Shown: positions 11,123 through 21,029 of the stretch, in pieces
Position numbering within the stretch: the stretch's first letter is position 1
Layout of the letters: the number at the start of each line of letters is the position of its first letter
DNA from: Populus alba
Taxonomy: Eukaryota; Streptophyta; Magnoliopsida; Malpighiales; Salicaceae
Direction: 5' to 3'
Assembly: GCF_005239225.2 (NCBI RefSeq)
Contig: NC_133288.1
Coordinates: 7,211,035 to 7,275,034, forward strand
DNA: 64,000 nt
Program-made: the position numbers and the translations under genes
Notes under the pieces: model-generated
What the model was told of the DNA's origin: nothing
The model's database searches: none
Seen by the model: the letters and a program-made list of their open reading frames with translations, nothing else

Positions 11123-13500
11123 GGTTGCTTGTACAGTTTCTTTTGCCCCTCTTTCTAGGTATCTCTCGTCAGAATACTATAAAGGCAAAACGAAAAAGAA
11201 TACATACTCAGGACTAATCACAAACTCAGAAATGTTGATGAGAAGCCAAAAAATGTCAGAAAAGGTTAGACTTCTAAAACATAATTCCTGCAATCAGACA
11301 GCCCGCCAACAGAATCTGAAGCCCATTTGAAATATTTCAAAATGTCTAATTTTTTACACAAATGAAGGAAAAACAGAAGTGATTAGATTAATAACATCCC
11401 TAAGAGTCAATCTCATAATCGGTGAAATAAGTAAATCTTAATAATGACAAATTTCATATTCAAATTGGGTCTCCTCATACTTCCAACAGGAATATGATAC
11501 CACATTAATAATTGATCATACAGGTTCTCTCTCCTTGCACAGAAATTGGCGACTCACAGTTAATGATTCTATGGCACAACAACCTGACGTAGACGAATTA
11601 TTTGGATTCCCTATCCATCATTTGTCTTCTGATGGTGCACGCATCCATCCATTCTTGCCACTGAACATATCTGGTTATGCTTTTGCACCACAGATTTGTG
11701 TGCATGTGTATGTGGGCAATAAGACTATAAGCAAGTCATTAGTCCTTTGCTTGTTTCACTATTCTATATCTAGTATACTGCTAAATAGTTGGGCTAATGA
11801 GTACACATGATATAGAACCTTCTCCTAAGGGTGGTTAGTAGCATTACAAACCCAGTTCCAATCCTTAATTAACTAAATCATCAATCCAATTACCTACAAG
11901 TGTCCAGGAATCAACATTCATCTTAAACTTCAATACATGTATGAGAGTAGCACCTCACTTTGGCATACATGAGCATACAGTTTGTTGGTGTACCCTCCAA
12001 GTTTAATTGTAACAGCATAACCATTTTATTTCTAGCTTCACTGCTGTGAGATATATAAATCATCCAGAAAAGTTTACTCATGATAAGACACCTTTACTTA
12101 AAATTAGGCTTTCTTAATAAAAGCAATGAATGGCTTCCTCTATTATCATAAATATAAATGTTTTGATGCCAGGTCTCTCTGCGTGATATAATTTCAAATC
12201 CTATCACTTTTGCACTACCTTAAAGAATGTTGAGCTTTGTATTGTCATGTTTACTTCATTAGATTTCAAGACAAGTACACCCCCAGAATTTTACCTTGGA
12301 TTATGCATCTATAGATGGAAAAAATTCAACAACATATGCACTTTTTGCTGCCCTCTCAATTTTGGGGTTCATCCAAATCCTTACCCCCTAGTAAATCATT
12401 ATCTAGGGTGAGCTATTCCCTTGTACTGACGATATATGTAGACACAGTATATCAAAGGCCATCACCCAGCTACTATTCCATGAAAAAAATGAGATCCTAG
12501 TGAGGAAATTTAGTCTCACCCTTCAGCATTTTTTCATGAAGTGACTGCTCTAAGAAATTGAACCATAACATTCTTATGGTTGCAAATTCATGACTTCTAT
12601 CATTGCAGCAAACAATGCCCCCCTAAAGATGCATATAACCAAACAACAAAATAAATCATGATAAAACCAAAAATAATGCATGCCATCAAACAAAATACAT
12701 TTTGTACAAGTCTCGCAATACAGAGAAACTGAAACTTGAAAATTCTGAATATCTAAATATATAAAAGGAATAAATTGCAACTCCGATCAAGACAGACATA
12801 ACTTCAATGACCTCTGATTCGGTTAAATCAACAATTTTACTTTCTCTTAAAACACCTCAAGCCTCATTCATACATCATAAGTTGGGAAATTAACACAAGC
12901 ACGACACATGCATGGACTGAACCAAACACATAAACATATCAGAACAAATCCGAAGAAGGAAGAATTCCAGAAAATCAACAACCACCAAACACATCAACCT
13001 CATTCATCAAAGAATCTCAACCAACACACTTGCTTAAGATTCACTAGACAAATCACAAATATCCCTTCAATTTTCACCACTAAACCATCAACAATCAAGG
13101 AATACTCACCACTTACTTGGAACTAAAAAAAAAAAAACAACTCATGCATGTCATACTGTTAATTGTTTGACAGCATAGAACGTGAAAGAAAATGCAATAA
13201 AAGACGGAAACTTTACGTTCTGTTGGAAATACAAAACATACTAAAAATCGAAACTTTCCTTTCAAATTTCTCAACTTTACTCACCAACCAAGCAGAAACT
13301 TAGATACAGCACAAACTTATGCCAGAAAAATCAGTAATTCAAGATAAATAAAAAGAAACCATTAATTAAATCTTAACAAGAACATACCCATCAAATCTTT
13401 TAGCTGAATCTTCTTTGAGAGATCAAAAACCTATGAGAGGGGTTTTTTTAGAGAGAGAAAGGGAGTGAAGTTAAAAAGGAGGGAGCTTTTGAAAGTGTAG
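11123..13500 (-). other. NF-YC leader: probable 5' UTR exon and 2.2-kb leader intron
   Basis: On the minus strand a GA/CT-rich leader-like block (about 13500 down to 13388) ends at a good donor, ATGG|GTATGTT, at 13388/13387. Candidate acceptors lie just upstream of the NF-YC ATG, for example near 11158 (ACCTAG). This implies a leader intron of about 2.2 kb. The enclosed DNA carries only short open frames without recognisable domains. Inference only: the acceptor cannot be fixed without transcripts. Confidence 0.45.
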
Positions 13501-13533
13501 AGAGAGAGACTTCTAGGAGTCTGAATGTTGAGC

Positions 13534-13820
13534 CACGTGTTCGTCAATGAGAGTTCTGACTATCACAGAGGGCTTTTTAAGATCACACGTGGCTGAATAT
13601 TAGTGAGTGTTTCATAAGTGAGAGGTGCTCAAGTGAATTACTGTGACGTTTGAGAAACAGACAGCGCACGTTGTCATGGTATTTTCGTAATAATAAGAAA
13701 TTGTGAGGGTGTTCAGGGAACTTGCCGGTGTAACATCACGCGGAGAGCGCGTGCCAATTAGTGGTGGAAGCCTGAAAGGGAAGAAGATGATCGACTAGCC
13801 TAATAATGTCTCTTCACGTG
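13534..13820. promoter_or_regulatory. Three G-box/ABRE motifs upstream of NF-YC
   Basis: Three perfect CACGTG palindromes stand at 13534-13539, 13586-13591 and 13815-13820, within the first 350 bases upstream of the presumed NF-YC leader. The first reads CCACGTGT and the second ACACGTGGC, both matching the ABA-responsive element core ACGTGKC/ACGTGT. bZIP factors such as ABF/AREB, and bHLH PIFs, bind such sites. The role in NF-YC control is inferred. Confidence 0.55.
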
Positions 13821-16280
13821 GTAAAAAGGAGGATTCACTTAATATCCGTAATATTGGTTATTTAGTTAATATCAAAAGCAAATTAATTAATCTAAATAAA
13901 AATCAACCTAAAATTTATAAAAATTCATTGACTAAAAAACGAGACTCAAGATTTAATAAAAAAAAAAAAGATGAGATAAATAATGTCTCAAGAAAAATAA
14001 ATAAAAAATAAAATAAAAATAAATTACTGTTGACATATCAAAGTTCTGTTTTTTCATACTTAGTACCATTAGAAAAATATTGAAAAAAATATTTTTAACT
14101 ATATATTGAAAAATTACCAAATAAGATTGCAAATTAACCCTAAATCAACCCCGAATAAAACCCTAATCAAATTATAATCTCGTTTGATAGTCTTTAATGT
14201 ATGATTAGAATCATCTTATCGATTTTTTTTCTAATAATACTGAATGTGTCAAAAATGGAACTCCAATATATCTCCAGTGACTTATTATTTCATTCTCTCT
14301 ACTCCCATATCAACTCATCTTCTTTTTCTTTCTTGACCATTGAATCTTGAATCTCATCTACTGGTTATTGAATATTCATAAAATCTTATATTAACTTTTG
14401 TACATGTTAATTAATTTGAATGAGACATAGATTTTAAAATAACTGTTATTTAAATAGTGATTATGAACATGTATTTTATTTTCCTAATATTTTTCTAACA
14501 TGTATTATTCTTTTAAAACTTTTTATTAAGATGTGTTAGAATGGTAAAAAACCCAAAAAGAAGTAAAATGGATAATCTACTTGGAAGCTCATTAAGGTCA
14601 AATTCCACCTTATGTAACCTTATCAAATATCCAACAACTTATTTGGAAATATACTATTATAAGTGGATACTAGATAAATGATTTGCACTATGTAATGAGC
14701 TGAATAAAAAAATTATAAAAAAGATATTCACATATTGCTAGAGTGGTTTTTTTTTTTTTTTAATTCATAACTTGGATCATAAATCCAAATATACCCAATT
14801 AGTTGGTTTCACTAAATCATATGATTATAAAAGGACAATAATAGTAAATTAATAGAATTAAAAAATAATCATAATGACCTGTGCTAAAAAACAAAAAAAT
14901 AATGTAAACAAAATCTAAAAGTATAATGGAATAAAATAAATAAATAAATGTATATATATTAAATTATCTAAAATGAAGTTTTATTGATTAAAACTTTGAG
15001 ACAAGACAATTTGTATTCCTTCTTAAGAATTATGTTTTTGGGCATGGATTAGGAATGAGCAATGAGTGAATTGTGAAAAAAATTGAAGAAAAAAAATATA
15101 CTTCTCTTTGAACGGGTATTTTGGGCAAATTAATGTGAATAATTCTGAAAATTTTATTTAAATTGACATGAAATTAGTGTTCAATTATGTTGTATAATAA
15201 AATAAATGATTGGGTAAAGAATTAATTAAAAAAATTGAAACTAAATTGATATATAATGTGTTACACAAACCAATTAAGTGACCTTTTAGAATTACTAAAT
15301 GCTTCGATTGACATAAAGAATAGCAAAATTGGTTATTGTCTAATTTAATTGATCAAACCGGTTGATCGTATTATTGACCATTAGGAACATCAATGAAGAG
15401 TTTAGATTAAAATTAGCTAGGTGATTCAAATTAATAGATGTATTAACATTTTTTTTTTTTGCATTTAATTAGTAGTATGAATAATTCTTGATTTATTTAA
15501 TTAAATATATGTATAAACTTTTTAATTTTTAATTTAAATTTTTATTGAAAAGTTTGCATATTTATTTTTAAAAAATATTATTCAGTTCGCGACGAAACAC
15601 GAGTAAATTAACTAGTTTTATGTAATTTCATCATCTTTATAAGCTACCACAGCTCATCTCTTTTTACAAAATGACTTATTTTCTTCTTCTTTTTCTTTTC
15701 TTGGAAGCCTATATCTCCAAGATATGAAAAATTCAAGTTTTTCACCCCTTTTTTTCAACAAAACTTTGGATATTTGCTGAGTGTCTTTTGGGACGTTCTC
15801 CTTGACAAAAGAATTTCTTCCCTATCGCTTCCTTGAGATTAATCAATATTCTTGAAAGAAGAAAGATAGCCATCAGTCGCATCGCATGATTGGAAATAAA
15901 TAAAGAAAAAATTATATGAGTTGAAATAAATTAAAGAAAAGGTGTTGCAGCAGCTTGACTCCTCTGCTTGTTTAACACAAGTGTGATTTAACCTTCACGG
16001 ACTAGTTGAGTGTGTAATTCTGTTTAAACATCGATTCTTAGTATTCTTTTAACTTATAAAGTGGATATTTCCAGAATTTGATAACTTACAGTGTCATATG
16101 AACTCACAGGGAAAGAAAAATTATGCCATGCCTTCTACTGATATATTCTCAGGCTACATGTGAAATTAAGATACGACACGTAAGTGATGATATTGTAATG
16201 AAAAGTTTTGAAGAACAGTTGAAGTGTTAGCTGTTTGGGAAGAAAGGCACCCTGTGCTTGAGAATTGAATTTGATAGCAT
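13821..16280. other. AT-rich intergenic region without recognised genes
   Basis: Very AT-rich DNA with homopolymer runs and no open frame longer than about 60 codons. I see no coding similarity, RNA gene or clear transposon ends. Confidence 0.4.
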
Positions 16281-16294
16281 GGAATCATACATTT

Positions 16295-16498
16295 TTTTTT
16301 TTATTTACGTGGCTATCCGTGGCTGTCCGTGCCAGCTTGTGCGCACCACGATTAATCTCACGGCTCACTTAACATCCTGCAAACCCAGTAAGCATGTAAG
16401 GCACCGCGAGGGTGACAGGTGTGCACGGTGAGGTTTGAACCCAGGATGCAGAGGAAGAAAACAAGTCCCTTTAATCACTGGGTCAAGACCTCAAGTGC
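16295..16498 (-). mobile_element. tRNA-derived SINE with 14-bp target site duplication
   Basis: Complete short interspersed element on the minus strand. It is flanked by perfect 14-bp direct repeats, GGAATCATACATTT, at 16281-16294 and 16499-16512. On the minus strand there is a Pol III A box (TGACCCAGTGATT, 16485-16473), a B box (GGGTTCAAACC, 16442-16432), a body with GATTAATCGTGGTGCGCAC, and a terminal A-tail (T-run on +, 16295-16302). These are the defining parts of a tRNA-type SINE mobilised by LINE machinery. The near-identity of the duplication suggests a fairly recent insertion. The 3' tail is shared with the elements at 33734 and 37522. Confidence 0.88.
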
Positions 16499-16590
16499 GG
16501 AATCATACATTTCTTACCAAATGTTGACATGGATATTTTGTTTTGGATGCTACCCTCATCCATGCCTTACGTTGTTTGCTCATTCAAAGG

Positions 16591-16851
16591 GTAATTTATC
16601 TAGTATGCTATAATTAATTTATCTAATATTTATATATATAGTGAATTTTAGATCTGGCTATAATTTTTCAATAACATACCTTTATTATATATCTCTAAAA
16701 CACACACACGAACACATAACACCACAGGTAACTTATCTAGCATGCCGTAATCAACTTATGATTTATTTATAGAATTTAGCTATAATTTTTCAATCGTGTA
16801 CCTTTACTATATATATCTAACACACACACACACAAGAACACATAACATTTT
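16591..16851. repeat. Local tandem duplication, period about 137 bp
   Basis: Two diverged copies in tandem. The first begins GTAATTTATCTAG at 16591 and the second GTAACTTATCTAG at 16728. Each continues with CTATAATTTTTCAAT and a short CA-repeat followed by GAACACATAAC. Length differences lie in the TA and CA microsatellite parts. Confidence 0.75.
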
Positions 16852-16891
16852 CCCTAAATTTCTTGAAGGCCTTTCTTAATAGGATTTTCAT

Positions 16892-16898
16892 TATATAT

Positions 16899-16938
<40 letters not shown>
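16892..16938. repeat. (TA)n microsatellite
   Basis: A run of TA dinucleotides of about 47 bases, interrupted once by AATA. Likely to be polymorphic in length. Confidence 0.9.
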
Positions 16939-16943
<5 letters not shown>

Positions 16944-16982
16944 AAAATAAAAGAAATTCGTGTTGAGGAGCAACTTTTCTTA

Positions 16983-17180
16983 CCAAACCTCACCTATTTC
17001 CTGGAAGCTTTTATTATTTGCTGCCACAGTTTCTGCCTGAATCTTGAACCTAACATCAACCAAGTAATCAAGGTTCGTCAAACCTAGTTTCTCACGGCAT
17101 TGTCTCCATTTAATTTTGTAGTCGCATGATGTTACATTGTACTTGCGGCCCAAATGAATTGCAACTTCATGTGGTACACA
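16983..17180 (-). pseudogene. Orphan coding-like fragment (66 codons), unidentified
   Basis: On the minus strand a stop-to-stop frame of 66 codons has clearly protein-like composition and no ATG at its start: VPHEVAIHLGRKYNVTS, then CDYKIKWRQCREKLG, then NLDYLVDVRFKIQAE. Near its end is a strong splice-donor match (AATAG|GTGAGG), so it could be one internal exon of a gene or a decayed exon. I do not recognise the family and see no neighbouring exons. It may equally be a transposed gene fragment. Confidence 0.4.
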
Positions 17181-18299
17181 TCATCTTGAGTTTAATTAGA
17201 GCAAGCAGCCTCGTGTTGTTTTGTTGCTTGGTGTTCAAATGATGAAATCCATATAATAACATTTTTTTCTTATACATATCTAATAAAAAATGGTTCTTGT
17301 AATATTTATTTAATGATTTTAGAGAGTTAAAAGTTTTCTAATTTAATAAAATTTAAGCAGAATTTTCTCTACATAAAAATTATATTTAAAATTTTGTCCC
17401 ATTTAAAATTTTTTTTTGTAAAGAACCATAATAACCAAACTCAACAAATTCTCACATTTCACAATCACAATTAGACTTAGAAATGCAAATAAAAAAATAT
17501 TTATATATGTAAAATTAATTTCAAATACTTAAATAATATAACTTTTTAGTGATTGAAATCTCAATTTTTCGAGTGTTTTAAGGAGGATATAACAAGTATT
17601 TAATAGGGTTTTTAGAAAGATAAGGGTTGAGATAGCGTTGGTTTAGAAAGAGAGAAAGGGGTTGTTGTGTTTGTGTATTTTTTAATATAAAAAAAAACAT
17701 TTAAATTTCATGATATTTTGCTTGTATGAAGTGTATCAAGGTAAAAACATGCAATTATCTAAATTTGTTTTTAAATGGTTTGTCCAACCAAAACTCTTAA
17801 ATTACTGTTTTAATTTTTTTAAAATAAAAAATTATATGAATTAAATGGTATCGAAAGCAAACAAAAGTCAAAACAAGATCGCAACTTTAGAAACTGAAAA
17901 AAATAATGAAAAAGATTTAAAGCCATCTGGTAATGTCTCACTGTTTGTTGGCCGTCCAGAGAGACTTGTGAGAGGTGACAAACATGACAGCCATGCAAGA
18001 AAAGAGCTCCGATCCTCATTGGGGCGACCGGCCCCTCCACAAAAGGTGTTGCTTTCTTCAAGGCCAGCAATGCAAAGCAAATTGTAGAAAAGTCATCGGT
18101 CCCTTCCATATTTTTCATTTCATACCTAACGATAAAATTCAATGCAGGTTGTCGCGCATCTCCTCCCAACGTCCCTTTCTTTCATCCTCACCGAATTCCA
18201 TTGGATTCTTTAATTTATGATGAACAACTCCCCCTTTCATCTACACAGCACTAATCTTCGGTGATGTTGATTAATTACGAAGCTGAATTAAATTATATT

Positions 18300-18455
18300 T
18301 TACTTGTGTAAACAGCCGCTAGCTTCTTCTTTTTCTACCTTCTGTTGAATAGGGTTAATAGGCTCACTTGCTACTAAAGCCAAACTTGAGGAGTTAACAG
18401 CTTTAGCTTTATGATCAATAGCATCTACCGAACCGGCTTCCTCGTTTCCTATCAT
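18300..18455 (-). CDS. Short unidentified coding-like frame (51 aa)
   Basis: Minus-strand ATG-to-TAA frame of 51 residues, with a composition rich in Glu, Lys, Ala and Ser (EEAGSVDAIDHKAKAVNSSS). It is preceded in another frame by a second protein-like stretch (ATRVLTTQKLKGDQLPTEKE, about 18455-18555). The two together look like one exon with a one-base shift, which would make this a broken gene end. No family recognised. It lies in the promoter region of the GRAS gene, on the other strand. Confidence 0.25.
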   Translation of the reverse strand: MIGNEEAGSVDAIDHKAKAVNSSSLALVASEPINPIQQKVEKEEASGCLHK

Positions 18456-18747
18456 TGATTTTCAACGTGGCCTCATAAGCCATGCACTCCTTTTCTGTTG
18501 GCAGTTGATCTCCTTTTAACTTTTGTGTAGTCAATACTCTTGTCGCTTTCTCTTGCGGCTCAGTTTTTGATGGAACAAAAAAAAAAAAAAAACCATCATC
18601 CTGTCATTAGATCTTAAGATATCTATTTATTCAACATGTAGTTTAGAGAATTGGGAACCACACATGTTTATGTTTTGCCATTAGCCTCCAAAGTCTGTCT
18701 AACTCTTAGCCATATCATTCCCTTCACCTAAGCTCCTTCAAGAAGCA

Positions 18748-20355
18748 ATGGAAGGCATGAATGACTGGCTCTCCTTCTCCATGCACGAGAGTCTCAACCA
18801 TGACCTTGCCATTAGAAGGTTTTGTCCTGCTAGAATGGAGCTGGAACAAGGAGAAGAGTGCTGGGAGGAGATCACATTCAGTGAGATTGAACTTCTTTCT
18901 CCTGATGATGACAGCAATAGCCCCCCTCACTTGGCTGATTCCGAGGTGGATGAATTGGTTGATAGCTTTATTAACGTGGATCAAGACGGTGACAAGGATG
19001 ACAGGTCCTTTGAGAAGGACCAGGATTTCAGTCACCTCCAAGATGATCATATAGAGGCATTTTCCATGGTGAATGATGTTTTTCAAGACGTTCCAAAGAT
19101 GAATATTGAAGGTGATGAATTGGAGATGAGCAGCTCTTTCGAAGGTCTTGAAGCTGTTTCTGGTATGGAACCTAGAGTGGAAGAGATGACTCAGGGTGTA
19201 GATCAAGGCCTTCATTTGGTCCACTTGTTGTTGGCTTGTGCTGAGGCTTTGGGCTACAGAGACACACGGCTAGCAGAAACAATGCTTAGCCAAATTTGGC
19301 CTTCAGTTAGTCCATGGGGTGATTCTTTGCAGAGGGTTTCTTATTGCTTCGCTATGGGATTGAAATGTAGATTATCACATCTTAATAATGTGAACGCACA
19401 TGGAACATTCACAATTGGTGGTGCTATGGATAGATCATTGATCGTTAGGGCAGAGAAAATGGAAGCTTTTCAACTTCTTCATCAAGCAACTCCTTATATC
19501 GCTTTTGGTTTCATGGCTGCAAATGAAGCTATATGTCAGGCATCACAAGAAAAGGACTCTTTGCATATCATTGATCTAGGAATGGAGCACGCCCTTCAGT
19601 GGCCTTCTTTGATGAGAACTCTAGCTGCAAGGAACGAAGGCCCTCCGAAACTCCGAATCACAGGATTGATAGATGGTCATAATCTGTTAGAGCTTGAAGC
19701 TAGCGTGAAAGAACTTGCCGAGGAAGCTAGCTCATTAGGCATCCGTTTGGAATTTAACCTGGTTTCAGAGCCAGTTTCGCCATTGCTTTTAACTACTGAG
19801 AATCTTAACTTGAGAGAAGGGGAGGCATTATTTGTGAATAGCATAATGCACTTGCACAAGTTTGTGAAAGAGAGCAGAGGCTCTCTCAAGGCAATCCTCC
19901 AAGCAATAAAGAAATTAAATCCAACATTGCTTACCGTGGTAGAACAAGACGCAAACCACAATGGTCCTTTCTTTCTTGGAAGATTTATTGAATCTCTTCA
20001 TTACTACTCTGCCATTTTTGATTCCCTTGAAGCTAGTCTTCCGAGAAATAGCCCACAGAGGATAAAGATGGAAAAGGTTCAATTTTCTACGGAGATTTGC
20101 AATATCATAGCTTATGAAGGTTCTAACAGGATTGAGAGACATGAAAGAGCAGATCAATGGAGAAGGCAATTATCCCGAGCAGGGTTTCAAGTAATGGGGT
20201 TGAAATGCATGAGCCAAGCTAGAATGATGCTCTCTGTTTATGGCATTGATGGTTACACTTTAGCCACCGAAAAGGGTTGTCTCCTCCTTGGATGGAAAGG
20301 CCGGCCTCTCATGCTAGCATCTGCATGGCAAGTGCACAACCTTTTTCCCTCCTAA
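18748..20355 (+). CDS. GRAS family transcriptional regulator, probably RAD1/SCLB type
   Basis: Intronless, 535 residues. An acidic N-terminal region of about 145 residues (WEEITFSEIELLSPDDD and following) precedes a complete GRAS domain. The leucine heptad region I starts VHLLLACAEALGYRDTRLAE; the VHIID motif reads LHIIDLGMEHALQWPSL; the PFYRE region is FFLGRFIESLHYYSAIFDSLEA; the C-terminal SAW motif is LLLGWKGRPLMLASAW. There is no DELLA motif. From memory of the family the sequence fits the RAD1/SCLB clade best; members act with RAM1 and NSP2 during arbuscular mycorrhiza, and the clade is absent from Arabidopsis. That subfamily call needs a tree; the GRAS call does not. The downstream neighbour is convergent. 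Confidence 0.9.
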   Translation: MEGMNDWLSFSMHESLNHDLAIRRFCPARMELEQGEECWEEITFSEIELLSPDDDSNSPPHLADSEVDELVDSFINVDQDGDKDDRSFEKDQDFSHLQDDHIEAFSMVNDVFQDVPKMNIEGDELEMSSSFEGLEAVSGMEPRVEEMTQGVDQGLHLVHLLLACAEALGYRDTRLAETMLSQIWPSVSPWGDSLQRVSYCFAMGLKCRLSHLNNVNAHGTFTIGGAMDRSLIVRAEKMEAFQLLHQATPYIAFGFMAANEAICQASQEKDSLHIIDLGMEHALQWPSLMRTLAARNEGPPKLRITGLIDGHNLLELEASVKELAEEASSLGIRLEFNLVSEPVSPLLLTTENLNLREGEALFVNSIMHLHKFVKESRGSLKAILQAIKKLNPTLLTVVEQDANHNGPFFLGRFIESLHYYSAIFDSLEASLPRNSPQRIKMEKVQFSTEICNIIAYEGSNRIERHERADQWRRQLSRAGFQVMGLKCMSQARMMLSVYGIDGYTLATEKGCLLLGWKGRPLMLASAWQVHNLFPS

Positions 20356-21029
20356 TGCCTGCCAAGGTTTTGCTGCGTTATATAGTATCAACATTTAGAT
20401 AAAATAAAGTGGATTTGCTGCTTTAATGATGATCCAGATATTCCCGAAAAGATTGTGCACATTTCAGCCCATGTTTCTCACAGAAGTTTTGCAATTTCTT
20501 GACTGTGTTATCTATGCAATATTGATCATTCTAGTTCACATTTTTAGATGGCGACTGGTACCTTTTGAGTCAAGACTCGGGATTGATTAGGTGATGGTGT
20601 AAATCTACAGAAGCTCGTATATTGGAACCTTATAAATTGCAGTTGCTGTTTCTTCACAAATAATTGACTGCTCTTTCATGCGCTTCTAACATTATGGTTT
20701 CATTGGATTCATGTGGAAGTACAGAGCCTATCAGTCAGGGCAAACAACCAACGGTAACAACCTAATTGAGACGCAAAAGACCGGAAAAAACCTTGAAATT
20801 CCTTTCCAAAGTATAGAATTCAATGACAATGTAACATTCTGGAATAACTGGAATAAAACAATACTCATCAGATTATTGTAAGAGAATCTACTCCCATCTC
20901 AAAAACATTATGGAAGCTGATTTCTCCTTTCCAACACGATACAAGTCTCTCCTTGGAGAGTAGACTTCAAGCAATCGATTTAGGATGAAACAAATCAGGG
21001 GAAGGCGATAACTAGAAATTGTGAAACCA
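20356..21029. other. Convergent 3' flanks of GRAS (+) and Raf-like kinase (-) genes
   Basis: A tail-to-tail spacer of about 670 bases, holding the 3' UTRs of both genes. No other feature seen. Confidence 0.5.

Noticed and set aside
11535..13126. Short open frames inside the NF-YC leader intron
   Set aside because: Low-complexity, no domain, located in presumed intron.
17845..18169. Overlapping frames on both strands upstream of the GRAS gene
   Set aside because: Both strands open at once with no known motif; cannot tell a real frame from chance.
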